The notes beneath the pieces were generated by a model that saw only the letters and a program-made list of their open reading frames with translations, was not told the DNA's origin and ran no database searches. The translations under genes and the position numbers were made by a program. 64,000 nucleotides of DNA, from the NCBI RefSeq assembly GCF_004354045.1, contig NZ_SMRT01000001.1, positions 868,001-932,000 on the forward strand, given 5' to 3'. Within the stretch, counting starts at the first letter, position 1, and every line of letters begins with the position of its first letter. This document shows, in pieces, positions 52,654-61,224 of this stretch. Origin of the DNA: Paenibacillus piri (GTDB lineage: Bacteria > Bacillota > Bacilli > Paenibacillales > NBRC-103111).

Positions 52654-53640
52654 ATGGAGTATGGCAGATTGGGCAAAAGCGGATTGAAGGTTTCCAAAAT
52701 CAGCTTGGGCTGCTGGAATTTCGGCAGTCCGACACCCGCCTACGGCATTCCGGGCAGAGTAACGCCCGAGGATTCGATTCGTCTCATTCATCAAGCCTAT
52801 GACGTGGGCATCAATCTGATCGATAACGCAAACCGGTATACCGGCGGAGAAGCGGAACAAATTCAGGGCCGTGCGATGAAAGGTCGCCGTTCCGACTTTG
52901 TCGTCGCCACGAAATTAATGAAACGGGTGGGCGACCGCCCGAATGACGAAGGGCTGTCCCGCGTTCATATTATGGAAGAGGTTGAACGTATTTTGCGGCG
53001 CCTTGACACCGATTATATCGATTTGCTGCAGGCGCATGATGTGGACTGGAATACGCCGCTTGAGGAAACGCTGCGCGCGTTCGACGATTTGATCCGCCAG
53101 GGCAAAGTCAGATACATCGGCTGCTCCAATTTTCCCGCCTGGGTGCTTGCGAAATCGTTATGGATCAGCGATGTCCGCAACCTGGCCAGCTTCAGCTCGG
53201 CGCAGCCCAAATACAATCTGATCAGCCGTCAGGTGGAAAAAGAGGTACAGCCGCTATGCGTCGATCAAGGGATCGGAATGATCATTTACAGTCCGCTGGA
53301 AGGCGGTATTTTGACGGGCAAGTATAATAACGGCATCCCTGAGGACAGCCGCATCGGCGACACGAATCCGCTGCTGACCGAGCGGTCGGTCAAAATGAAA
53401 GCGCAGGTAGACCGCGTGCAGAGCGGTCTCGCCGTATTGCGGGAGGTCGCTCGACAGCTCGAAAAAACGCCGTCGCAGGTGAGCCTCAACTGGCTGATCA
53501 ATCGGCCGGCCGTATCCGCGGCGATTATCGGAGCGACCCGTCCGGAACAAATTATCGAGAACGCCGGGGCGACAGGCTGGAAGCTGCCTGAAGAGCTGGC
53601 AGCAAAGCTTGAGCAGGCATTCCAGGACAGCGCTCAATGA
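52654..53640 (+). CDS. Aldo/keto reductase
   Basis: 328 residues, NADPH-dependent (alpha/beta)8 carbonyl reductase. Catalytic tetrad: Asp in INLIDNANRY, Tyr in the same motif, Lys in VVATKLM and His in LLQAHDVDW. C-terminal cofactor part: IIGATRPEQIIENAGATGWKL. It belongs to the AKR11/12-type group of YhdN-like enzymes. ATG 52654 (MEYGRLGKSGLKVSKISLG) is favoured over the longer frame because the conserved N-terminus starts there. It overlaps the following phosphotransferase gene by four bases. Confidence 0.92.
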   Translation: MEYGRLGKSGLKVSKISLGCWNFGSPTPAYGIPGRVTPEDSIRLIHQAYDVGINLIDNANRYTGGEAEQIQGRAMKGRRSDFVVATKLMKRVGDRPNDEGLSRVHIMEEVERILRRLDTDYIDLLQAHDVDWNTPLEETLRAFDDLIRQGKVRYIGCSNFPAWVLAKSLWISDVRNLASFSSAQPKYNLISRQVEKEVQPLCVDQGIGMIIYSPLEGGILTGKYNNGIPEDSRIGDTNPLLTERSVKMKAQVDRVQSGLAVLREVARQLEKTPSQVSLNWLINRPAVSAAIIGATRPEQIIENAGATGWKLPEELAAKLEQAFQDSAQ

Positions 53641-54575
53641 CGAAGCCTCTCTCCGACGTCGAGCTTCCGGCCCGCGTGCGGCAGTGGGCGATCGATTCGG
53701 TCGGCCGGGCGGCATCGGTCGTATCGACGCGCCAGCTGCACGGCGGCATGTCGACGACCATTCACAGCGTTGCGCTGCGCGTGGACGGCACGGTACGGCA
53801 TGTCGTGGTGCGGCAGTTCGACAATGAGGCATGGCTGCTGGAGGAGCCGGATCTGGCTCTTCATGAAGCCGAAAGCCTTCGCCGGGCAGCGCGCACCGGT
53901 CTTCGCACGCCGCAGCTTATCGCTTTAGACGAGACGGGCGGCAGCTGCGGTCTGCCGGTTGTCATGATGTCCCGGCTGGAAGGCTCCGTCGTCCTGCGGC
54001 CGAGCGAAATGGACCGTTGGCTGCGCGGACTGGCCGCAACGCTTGCACAGCTTCATGCCGCAGCGGCGGACGATTTTCCATGGGACTATTTTACGTATAC
54101 CGACCCCTTCTCGCTGCAAATTCCGGCATGGTCAAGCTGCCCGCAGCAATGGAGCGACGCGATCCGCATCGTCCAGGGACCGCGGCCTGCCTTCGAGCCG
54201 CGCTTCATCCACCGGGACTATCACCCGGGCAACGTGCTGTGGGAGCAGGATGCGGTCAGCGGAGTTGTCGATTGGGTCAATGCGTGCCGCGGACCGGCCG
54301 GCATCGATATCGGCCACTGCCGGGTCAATCTCGCCCAACTGTACGGCGTCGAGGAGGCCGACGCATTTCTATCCGCTTATATCGAATTTGCCGGACCCTC
54401 CTTCCGCTATGCCCCGTATTGGGATCTATTATCGCTGGTTGATATTTTGTCCGATTCCCCGGCCGTGTATGAGGGCTGGACGGCGCTGGGCATGACCGGG
54501 CTGACGGATAAGCTGATGGAGGAACGGCTGGACGCGTATTTGCTGAGCCTGATGCGCCGCACGTCCGAAGCATAA
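53637..54575 (+). CDS. APH-family phosphotransferase
   Basis: 312 residues with the aminoglycoside-phosphotransferase/choline-kinase fold. Catalytic loop FIHRDYHPGNVLWE (about residues 190-203) and metal-binding VVDWVNACRGPAGIDIGHCRVNLA. The nucleotide loop is degenerate at HGGMSTTIHSVALR. Substrate could be an aminoglycoside, choline, homoserine or sugar; sequence does not decide, and resistance should not be assumed. Coupled to the aldo/keto reductase. Confidence 0.85.
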   Translation: MTKPLSDVELPARVRQWAIDSVGRAASVVSTRQLHGGMSTTIHSVALRVDGTVRHVVVRQFDNEAWLLEEPDLALHEAESLRRAARTGLRTPQLIALDETGGSCGLPVVMMSRLEGSVVLRPSEMDRWLRGLAATLAQLHAAAADDFPWDYFTYTDPFSLQIPAWSSCPQQWSDAIRIVQGPRPAFEPRFIHRDYHPGNVLWEQDAVSGVVDWVNACRGPAGIDIGHCRVNLAQLYGVEEADAFLSAYIEFAGPSFRYAPYWDLLSLVDILSDSPAVYEGWTALGMTGLTDKLMEERLDAYLLSLMRRTSEA

Positions 54576-54741
54576 GTCTGTGCTGTGCTAAGCGCGGGCT
54601 AGTCCGGCATCCCCAACGACAGCGCAGAGCAGCACCAGATGCAGGCCGGCGCACAGCCATATTGGCGGTGCCAAGCTGTAAGCCGAGCAGCCATAGCCCA
54701 CGGTCGCCAGTCCGGCAATCGGCAGCCAAAGTTATACGGCA

Positions 54742-54777
54742 AAACAACCTTAATTCCGGTTCGAATTAAGGTTGTTT
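54742..54777. terminator. Bidirectional terminator between converging operons
   Basis: Perfect 15-base stem AAACAACCTTAATTC (54742-54756) and GAATTAAGGTTGTTT (54763-54777) with a 6-base loop, A-rich before and T-ending after. It ends both the forward phosphotransferase gene and the reverse merR-mfs-usp operon. Confidence 0.88.
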
Positions 54778-54816
54778 CGCGTATGGCTATATGTTGCTTG
54801 GCGCTTTCGGCTCCTA

Positions 54817-55239
54817 TTATTTCACGAGCGTTACCGGACAACGGGCATGCTGGATAACGCCATGGCTGACGCTGCCGAGCAGCATCTCCTTGACCAGCCC
54901 CATGCCCCGCGTTCCCATCACGATTAGGTCGAAACCTTCATCTTCCGCCACGCGGCATATCACCTTGGCGGGGTCCCCTTCCGCAGACAGCGTCCGGTAT
55001 TTATAAGCGGTGCCGGCCAGCCGCTGCTCCGCTTCTTTCAAAATGGCACGGCCTTCTTCCTCAAGCCGCTCTTCGATATTGATGCCGACAAGCACCTCGT
55101 TGTACGTTACATTCGGTTGAACATACAGTACGATGAGACTTCCCGCCTCTTTTTGGCTGCCGAGCATCGTATGCGCGGCTTCGAGCGCGCGCAGCGACGG
55201 CTTGGAGCCGTCAACGGGAACGAGTATATGGCGATACAT
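54817..55239 (-). CDS. Universal stress protein, UspA family
   Basis: 140 residues. It starts YRHILVPVDGSKPSLRALEAA and carries the ATP-binding motif GTRGMGLVKEMLLGSVSHGVIQHARCPVTLV (G-x2-G-x9-G-S/T pattern). Cytosolic nucleotide-binding stress protein. GGAGGG stands 8 bases before the ATG. It follows the MFS gene by 34 bases and is probably the last gene of the merR-led operon. Confidence 0.93.
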   Translation of the reverse strand: MYRHILVPVDGSKPSLRALEAAHTMLGSQKEAGSLIVLYVQPNVTYNEVLVGINIEERLEEEGRAILKEAEQRLAGTAYKYRTLSAEGDPAKVICRVAEDEGFDLIVMGTRGMGLVKEMLLGSVSHGVIQHARCPVTLVK

Positions 55240-55273
55240 AGGAAAAGCCCTCCTTTTAAAGTACGGATTAGGA

Positions 55274-56491
55274 TTAATGTGCGGATTCCAACCGGTTAAT
55301 ATGATCCAGATGGCGGCGGCGCAGCAGCAGCGCGGCGACGCCGATCAATACCATCAGGCCGCCGAAGTAAAACGGCGACTCCGGCGTATACCATTCCGAC
55401 AGCTTGCCGGCGAGCCATGGCGAAATGGCGCCGCCCAGAAACCGGACGAAGCTGTAGGAAGCCGAGGCGATGGATCGTTCGACAGGCGCGGCCTGCATAA
55501 CGGCGGTCGTGATCAAAGTATTATTGATGCCGAGAAAAATACCGGCCGCAATGACCGCGACGATAACCGTATTCGGCGAATGTGCGATCGTACCGATCGC
55601 CATGACGATCAGATCAATGGCGAATAACGTAAGCATAACGGCAATGGAAGCGACGAGGCTGAAGCTTTTTTGAATTTTCGGCGCTACAAATACGGAAGTA
55701 ATGGCCAGCAGCAGGCCCCATCCGAAAAAGACGTAGCCGAGACCGTGCTCGTCAAGCCCCATCACATAAGGCGCATAAGCCATCAGCGTAAAAAATCCGA
55801 AATTGTACAGGAACGCCACGATAGCTAATGTCAGCAAAGCGGGAAAAGCGAGCGCCTTGAACGGATCGGCCAGCGTGCTTCGCTGCTTGGGCTTCGGGAT
55901 GGGCGGCAGCATGAAGAAAATAAAAATAAAGGCAATTAGCATAAGCACGCTGACGCCGAAGAAAGGCCCGCGCCACGAGATCGAGCCAAGCTCCCCGCCG
56001 AGCAGCGGGCCGACCGAGATGCCGAGCCCGAGCGCGGCCTCGTACAATATAATCGCTTTGGCCGTTCCGGAGGTTGACAAACCGACAATCGCCGATAATG
56101 CGGTCGCAATAAACAGCGCGTTGCCAAGCCCCCATCCGGCCCGATAGCCGACGATTCCGCCGATGCTGCCGGACATGCCTCCCAAGGCGGAGAAAATAAT
56201 GATCAGCAAAATACCCGTAAGCAGCGTCCATTTGATGCCGCGGCGGCTGGACACGACGCCTGTAATCAGCATGGCGACCCCGGTGACCAGGTTATAGCTT
56301 GTAAACAGCAGCGAAACCTGGCTTTTGGAAGCGTTCAGCTGATTCGCAATCGCCGGCAGGATCGGATCGACCAGTCCGAGACCCATGAACGATATGACGC
56401 AAGCGAACGCAACAGCCCAGACAGCCTTAGGCTGCGATAGGAAGCTGCTGCGCTCCTGAAGCTCTTGATGCAATCGTGTTTCTGATTTCAT
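55274..56491 (-). CDS. MFS multidrug-type exporter
   Basis: 405 residues, twelve predicted helices. N-terminal FMGLGLVDPILPAIANQLNASKSQVSLLFTSYNLVTG and SRRGIKW loop are typical of DHA1 exporters such as Bmr and Blt. Motif C-like ALGLGISVGPLLGGELGSISWRGPFF is present. The MerR-type gene lies 49 bases upstream on the same strand, the classic arrangement for a drug-inducible pump. The inducing compound is unknown. Confidence 0.9.
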   Translation of the reverse strand: MKSETRLHQELQERSSFLSQPKAVWAVAFACVISFMGLGLVDPILPAIANQLNASKSQVSLLFTSYNLVTGVAMLITGVVSSRRGIKWTLLTGILLIIIFSALGGMSGSIGGIVGYRAGWGLGNALFIATALSAIVGLSTSGTAKAIILYEAALGLGISVGPLLGGELGSISWRGPFFGVSVLMLIAFIFIFFMLPPIPKPKQRSTLADPFKALAFPALLTLAIVAFLYNFGFFTLMAYAPYVMGLDEHGLGYVFFGWGLLLAITSVFVAPKIQKSFSLVASIAVMLTLFAIDLIVMAIGTIAHSPNTVIVAVIAAGIFLGINNTLITTAVMQAAPVERSIASASYSFVRFLGGAISPWLAGKLSEWYTPESPFYFGGLMVLIGVAALLLRRRHLDHINRLESAH

Positions 56492-56540
56492 GAAGCATAA
56501 TCCCTCCTAAATAAATTCGGTCGCCGCAGCTGAACCGCGG

Positions 56541-56987
56541 CTAATTCCCGATTTCGTCCCGGAGCGTCGAGATTCTCTCTTGAACGCGCTGATGAAGGTC
56601 TTTCAGCTCCGCTTCAAACGATTGAATCTTTTGAATTTTTTGCTCCAGCATGCCGATCTGATCCGTCAATGTCTTATCGATGTCGATCAGCTTATCTCGC
56701 TGCTCAGCGGGAGTGATGCTGCCTTTGATTTGACGGTATTCCTCCCGCTGCATGTTGAGCAGCCTGGCGATGGAGACGAATTGCTGCAGCTCCTGAAGAG
56801 AGAAACCAAGCACTTCTCTCGCCTCCATCATTTTCAGCAGCAGGTCGATGTCGTCTTTCGAATACAGCCGAATCCCGCCCTCGCTCCGTTGGGGCGTCGG
56901 CAGCAGCCCGATTTCCTCGTAGTAACGGATCGTTCGCTTCGTTAACCCTGTTTGCCTGGATACATCGTCGATTTTGTACAGCTCCAT
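56541..56987 (-). CDS. MerR-family transcriptional regulator
   Basis: About 148 residues. Winged helix-turn-helix YKIDDVSRQTGLTKRTIRYYEEIGLLPTPQRSEGGIRLYSKDDIDLLLKM at residues 3-52, then a long coiled coil (DKLIDIDKTLTDQIGMLEQKIQKIQSFEAELKDLHQRVQERI) for dimerisation. There is no sizeable ligand-binding domain and no metal cysteines, so it differs from BmrR and from metal sensors. ATG 56987 has GGAGG (56998-56994) six bases upstream. A long palindrome overlaps its promoter, so it probably controls itself and the exporter. Confidence 0.9.
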   Translation of the reverse strand: MELYKIDDVSRQTGLTKRTIRYYEEIGLLPTPQRSEGGIRLYSKDDIDLLLKMMEAREVLGFSLQELQQFVSIARLLNMQREEYRQIKGSITPAEQRDKLIDIDKTLTDQIGMLEQKIQKIQSFEAELKDLHQRVQERISTLRDEIGN

Positions 56988-57021
56988 AACATTCCTCCGT
57001 TTAATGTAGATTGTATTTTCT

Positions 57022-57054
57022 ATTTTAATGACAGTTAACGTTAACGTCAACTGT
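57022..57054 (-). promoter_or_regulatory. merR operon promoter with 24-base palindrome
   Basis: Reverse-strand TTGACG (57050-57045), 17-base spacer, TAAAAT (57027-57022). A near-perfect palindrome at 57031-57054 (outer ACAGTT and AACTGT, inner ACGTTAACGT, one unmatched pair) spans the -35 and most of the spacer, where MerR proteins bind. Confidence 0.65.
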
Positions 57055-57177
57055 GAATTCACCAATCTTTTAATAATTTGAACTTCACAAGATGTGCCTA
57101 TGCCGCTTGAGGCAGGGAAGGAAACGGATACAGCTAACTATAAAAATTTTTAATCGAAAAATGATAAAATTATAAAT

Positions 57178-57206
57178 TATACATCGAATTATTCGGGTGA
57201 TATAAT
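57178..57206 (+). promoter_or_regulatory. Strong promoter of the second peptide-uptake operon
   Basis: TATACA (57178-57183), 17-base spacer, perfect TATAAT (57201-57206) with TG at 57198-57199 (extended -10), in a very AT-rich stretch. Confidence 0.65.
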
Positions 57207-57281
57207 TTTTTACAAAAGATTCACAATATTAAATTCGAGGGGAGAACCCGTAACGAACAACGACAGAGATGAGGACCCCAT

Positions 57282-58622
57282 ATGGAGCTGGTTTACCGCT
57301 ATATCGAAGAGCATCAGGATATGTATGTAAAATGGCTGCAGGATTTGTGCCAAATTCCGAGCGTTTCCACCCAAAACCGGGGAATTCGGGAAGCCTCGCA
57401 CATGGTTGCGAGCTTGCTGCGGCAGCTGGGCGGCATTACCGAAATGATCGAAACGAACGGTCACCCGGTTGTTTACGGCCAATTTTTATTCAACGGCAAG
57501 AAAACGATTTCATTTTATAATCATTACGATGTGCAGCCGGAGGACCCGATAGAAGCGTGGCACTGCGACCCTTTTGCTGCCGAAATCCGTGGCGACGTAT
57601 TGACGGCGCGGGGGAGTGCGGATAATAAAGGCGCTCTTATGGCACGTATTTGCGCGATCCATGCGTATCAGCAAGTTTACGGAGAGCTTCCGGTCAACAT
57701 CAAATTTATCGTGGAAGGTGAGGAGGAGAAGGGAAGCATCAACTTGCCCGATTTTATCGGTCGACATCCGGATAAAGTGCAGGCCGATCTGTGCATTTGG
57801 GAAAACGGAATTATTTATGCGGATAAAAGCATCGAGCTGAAAATGGGTACGAAAGGGATACTCTATATCGAACTGGCGGTACAAGGCGCCAACTCGGATA
57901 TGCATTCCTTAAATGCGGCTGTCGTGACAAATCCGGCCTGGCGGCTGGTATGGGCGCTTGCCACCTTGAAGGACGACAAGGAACGCATACAAATCGACGG
58001 CTTTTACGATCGCGTTGTCCCGTTGTCCGATGAAGAGCGGCGCATTCTGGAAACGATGGATTACCCGGAAGGCGATACTTTGCAGCGGTACGGGCTGGAT
58101 CAATTTTTATTGAGCTTGACCGGCATGCCGCTCAAGGAGAAGCTTATTTTTCAGCCTACCTGTAATATTTGCGGTATTTACTCCGGCTATTCGGGCGAAG
58201 GCTCCAAAACGGTGCTGCCTTCGGAAGCACGGGCCAAGCTTGATTTTCGCCTGGTGCCGGATCAGGACCCCGAGGAAATCGTGCGGCTGCTGAGAGACCA
58301 TCTGGACCGTCACGGCTTTGAGGATATTGAAATCAAGGCGCGAAAAGGGACGCGGGCGGCCAAAACCGATCCCGGCCATCCGCTGGTGCAAAAGGTGATG
58401 CGGGCTGCCGAGAAAGTGAGCGGCAAAGCGCCCCAGAAGGTGCTGATGAATCCCGGCTCCGGTCCGATGTACCAGCTTTGCCAGCAATTCGGCATTCCAA
58501 CCGTCGGTTTCGGCGTAGGAAATGCCGATTCCAGGAAACATGCACCTAATGAAAATATTTACGTGAGCGATTATATTTATGGTATCAAAATGGTTGCCGC
58601 GGTGCTTCGCGAGTTTGTGTAA
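57282..58622 (+). CDS. M20-family metallopeptidase (dipeptidase-like)
   Basis: 446 residues. Di-zinc peptidase: His81 and Asp83 (FYNHYDVQPED), bridging Asp114 (RGSADNKGALMAR), Glu147/Glu148 (VEGEEEKGS) and a C-terminal His in DSRKHAPNENIY. A dimerisation domain is inserted between. It is of the CNDP/ArgE-like type that splits di- or short peptides in the cytosol. It leads the peptide ABC operon, 50 bases before the binding-protein gene, so uptake and cleavage are co-expressed. Confidence 0.9.
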   Translation: MELVYRYIEEHQDMYVKWLQDLCQIPSVSTQNRGIREASHMVASLLRQLGGITEMIETNGHPVVYGQFLFNGKKTISFYNHYDVQPEDPIEAWHCDPFAAEIRGDVLTARGSADNKGALMARICAIHAYQQVYGELPVNIKFIVEGEEEKGSINLPDFIGRHPDKVQADLCIWENGIIYADKSIELKMGTKGILYIELAVQGANSDMHSLNAAVVTNPAWRLVWALATLKDDKERIQIDGFYDRVVPLSDEERRILETMDYPEGDTLQRYGLDQFLLSLTGMPLKEKLIFQPTCNICGIYSGYSGEGSKTVLPSEARAKLDFRLVPDQDPEEIVRLLRDHLDRHGFEDIEIKARKGTRAAKTDPGHPLVQKVMRAAEKVSGKAPQKVLMNPGSGPMYQLCQQFGIPTVGFGVGNADSRKHAPNENIYVSDYIYGIKMVAAVLREFV

Positions 58623-58672
58623 GCAAACCTTTCTATAAAATCATTTTGCCAAAGAATGAGGGGGAAATTATT

Positions 58673-60211
58673 TTGAAAAAAGCTTCATTAGCACTTGTAT
58701 TAGCGATAGTTCTGCTTCTGACCGCTTGCGGCGGTGGAGCGCCGGCCGGGGATGGAAATGCCGCTGCGCCTAAAGATCTCGTAGTCGCCTTTGGCTCGGA
58801 GCCCGTTACCCTGGATCCTCAAGATACGAGCGACGGCATTTCCAATAACGCGAACGAGCTTATTTTCGACAAGCTGGTCACTTTGGATAAAAACAATAAC
58901 ATCGTTCCGCAGCTGGCGACCGAATGGACCACAGCGCCGAACGGCAAAAAGATTACGTTCAAGCTTCGCGAAGGAGCGAAATTCCAGGACGGCACACCTG
59001 TCAATGCGGAAGCCGTGAAGTTTACGTTTGACCGCGTTATCAATAAGGAAAACAAGCTGAACCGTTATTCGTTGTATGCGGAATTCATCGACAAAGTGAA
59101 CGTGGACAGCGAATACCAAATCAGCTTCGATCTGAAATTCCCATTCGGTCCTGCGCTGATTACGTTTGCTCATACGAACGGCGGGATCCACAGCCCTAAA
59201 AATGTGAAGGAAAAAGGAAAAGATGTCGGCAAATCTCCTGTCGGCTCCGGTCCTTATAAATTGAAAAATTGGATTCCGGGCGACAAAGTCGTATTCGAAG
59301 CGAACCCTGATTATTGGGGAGACAAGCCGAAAATGAATACGATCACGTTCAAAACCGTGGCCGAAAACTCTGCGCGCTCCATCATGCTGGAAACCGGCGA
59401 AGCCGATATTATCGTGCCTGTCGTGACGACCGACGTAGAGCGTTTGAAAGCTAACGATAAAATCAAAATCAATGTCGAGCCAAGCTCGCGCAATCTGTAC
59501 ATGTCGATTAATACGACGCGCGCGCCGTTCGATAATGCCAAAGTGCGCCAGGCTTTGAACTATGCAGTCGATAAAGAAACGATCGTGAAAAAAATTATGT
59601 CCGGTCAAGCCAAAGTATCCGAAGCGGCGATCGGCGATCTGGTATGGGGTTATTCCTCCGTAGGCGCTTACCCGTACGACCCGGAAAAAGCGAAGCAGCT
59701 GCTGGCGGAAGCCGGTGTGGCGCCGGGCACGACGATCAAATTGTGGACGCCGGACGGCCGTTACTTGATGGACCGCCAAATCGCCGAGTTTATTCAAGGC
59801 AATCTGCAAGCGGTAGGCTTTAAGGTCGATTACCGCAAATGGGAATTCGGCGCCTTCCAGGAGGCTACCCGTGATCCGAAAGCGGAATTCAACCTGGCGC
59901 TGAACAGCTGGGGCACGTCTACGAATGATGCGGACTGGGGCTTGAGACCGATCTTGATGACGAAAGGTGCGAGCAACTATTCCAAGCTGTCCAATCCGGA
60001 AATCGACGCTTTGATCGATAAAGGAATGAAAACGGCCAACGCGGACGAACGCAAAAAAGTGTATGGCGACGCGCTCAAGCAAATCAAAGAACAAGCGCCA
60101 TGGATTTTCCTGCTGGACTACAAGCAAACGACCGGCTACCAAAGCAGTCTGGAAAATGTGTACAACTGGAACAACGAGCGGCTCATATTGCGCGATGTTG
60201 TAAAAAAATAA
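58673..60211 (+). CDS. Peptide ABC transporter substrate-binding lipoprotein, family 5
   Basis: About 512 residues. Signal MKKASLALVLAIVLLLTAC gives lipidated Cys19, followed by a Gly/Ala tether. Family 5 signatures: VVAFGSEPVTLDPQ, KSPVGSGPYKLKNWIPGDKVVFEANPDYWG and KVRQALNYAVDKETIV. TTG 58673 follows GAGGGGG (58659-58664) by 8 bases; TTG 58646 would include that site. A nine-base hairpin follows its stop. It is the importer's high-copy ligand binder; peptides are likely in view of the M20 gene, though glutathione-like ligands remain possible. Confidence 0.93.
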   Translation: MKKASLALVLAIVLLLTACGGGAPAGDGNAAAPKDLVVAFGSEPVTLDPQDTSDGISNNANELIFDKLVTLDKNNNIVPQLATEWTTAPNGKKITFKLREGAKFQDGTPVNAEAVKFTFDRVINKENKLNRYSLYAEFIDKVNVDSEYQISFDLKFPFGPALITFAHTNGGIHSPKNVKEKGKDVGKSPVGSGPYKLKNWIPGDKVVFEANPDYWGDKPKMNTITFKTVAENSARSIMLETGEADIIVPVVTTDVERLKANDKIKINVEPSSRNLYMSINTTRAPFDNAKVRQALNYAVDKETIVKKIMSGQAKVSEAAIGDLVWGYSSVGAYPYDPEKAKQLLAEAGVAPGTTIKLWTPDGRYLMDRQIAEFIQGNLQAVGFKVDYRKWEFGAFQEATRDPKAEFNLALNSWGTSTNDADWGLRPILMTKGASNYSKLSNPEIDALIDKGMKTANADERKKVYGDALKQIKEQAPWIFLLDYKQTTGYQSSLENVYNWNNERLILRDVVKK

Positions 60212-60226
60212 CGGCTTCACTCAACC

Positions 60227-60247
60227 TAGGGGGATCGCATCCCCCTA
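60227..60247 (+). repeat. Perfect hairpin between binding-protein and permease genes
   Basis: TAGGGGGAT (60227-60235) and ATCCCCCTA (60239-60247), 3-base loop, no T-run. Likely a 3' stabiliser or weak attenuator that favours binding-protein mRNA. Confidence 0.7.
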
Positions 60248-60276
60248 TTCTATGCTTGTAAAAGGAGGTAGCAAGG

Positions 60277-61197
60277 TTGTTTAGCTACATTGTAAAGCGT
60301 GTGCTGCAAATGATTCCAACCTTGATCGGCGTATCGATTCTTGTCTTTATTCTGATTCACTCGGTGCCTGGAGATCCTGCCCGGCTGGTTGCCGGCAATG
60401 ACGCATCCGAAGAGGATGTCGCGCTTGTCCGCGACCGCCTCGGGTTGAACGAGCCGTTGTACGTACAGTACGGAACGTATGTGGCCAACCTGGTCACGGG
60501 AGACCTCGGCACATCGCTTCGCTCCAACCGGCCGGTGCTCACGGAAATTTTAACAAGATTCCCGACTACGATTATGCTGACGGTCATGGCGATCGTCATT
60601 ATGATTGTCGTGGGGCTGTTCGCCGGCATATTTTCCGCTACCAAGCCGAACAGCTTAAGGGATAACGCGACCATGATGTTTTCGCTGTTCGGCATTTCGA
60701 TGCCGGTGTTCTGGCTGGGGCTCATGCTCATCCTCATTTTTTCATTTTACTTGCGCATCCTGCCTTCGGGCGGCAGCGACAGCTTCAAATATTTTATTCT
60801 CCCGGCGGTGGCCATAGGACTTTCGTCATCGGCGATATTGGCCCGGCTCACCCGCTCATCGGTGTTGGAAGTGATCCATCAGGATTTTGTCCGCACGGCC
60901 CGCGCTAAAGGCGTCAAGGAGAAGCTCGTTATTTACAAGCATACCTTGAAAAACGCGCTCATCCCGATCATTACGATCATCGGATTGGAATTCGGCCATT
61001 TGCTCGGTGGCGCGGTTCTTGCCGAAACGGTATTTTCCATGAACGGGCTTGGACGATACGTCATCCAGTCGATACAGTTCCGCGATTACCCGGCCATTCA
61101 GGGCACCGTGCTGTTCATTGCCGCCATCTTCGTTATCGTCAACCTGATCGTCGATTTGTGCTACAGTCTGGTTGATCCGAGAGTCAGATACGATTAA
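60277..61197 (+). CDS. Peptide ABC transporter permease, DppB-like
   Basis: 306 residues. YIVKRVLQMIPTLIGVSILVFILIHSVPGDPARLVAG opens the protein; the coupling loop QDFVRTARAKGVKEKLVIYKHTLKNALIPIIT lies near residue 210. The TTG start is preceded by AAAGGAGG. It is the same family as the permease at 1215 but clearly a separate paralogue. Confidence 0.94.
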   Translation: MFSYIVKRVLQMIPTLIGVSILVFILIHSVPGDPARLVAGNDASEEDVALVRDRLGLNEPLYVQYGTYVANLVTGDLGTSLRSNRPVLTEILTRFPTTIMLTVMAIVIMIVVGLFAGIFSATKPNSLRDNATMMFSLFGISMPVFWLGLMLILIFSFYLRILPSGGSDSFKYFILPAVAIGLSSSAILARLTRSSVLEVIHQDFVRTARAKGVKEKLVIYKHTLKNALIPIITIIGLEFGHLLGGAVLAETVFSMNGLGRYVIQSIQFRDYPAIQGTVLFIAAIFVIVNLIVDLCYSLVDPRVRYD

Positions 61198-61224
61198 GAA
61201 CCGATTGAGGGAAGGAGCCCATTC

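Noticed and set aside
53637..54575. Aminoglycoside resistance gene
   Set aside because: Only the general APH/choline-kinase fold is visible; coupling to an aldo/keto reductase gives no support for antibiotic resistance.
58700..60220. Reverse open frame of 506 codons
   Set aside because: Antisense to the peptide-binding lipoprotein, which has an intact lipobox and family signatures; the reverse frame is a codon-bias shadow.
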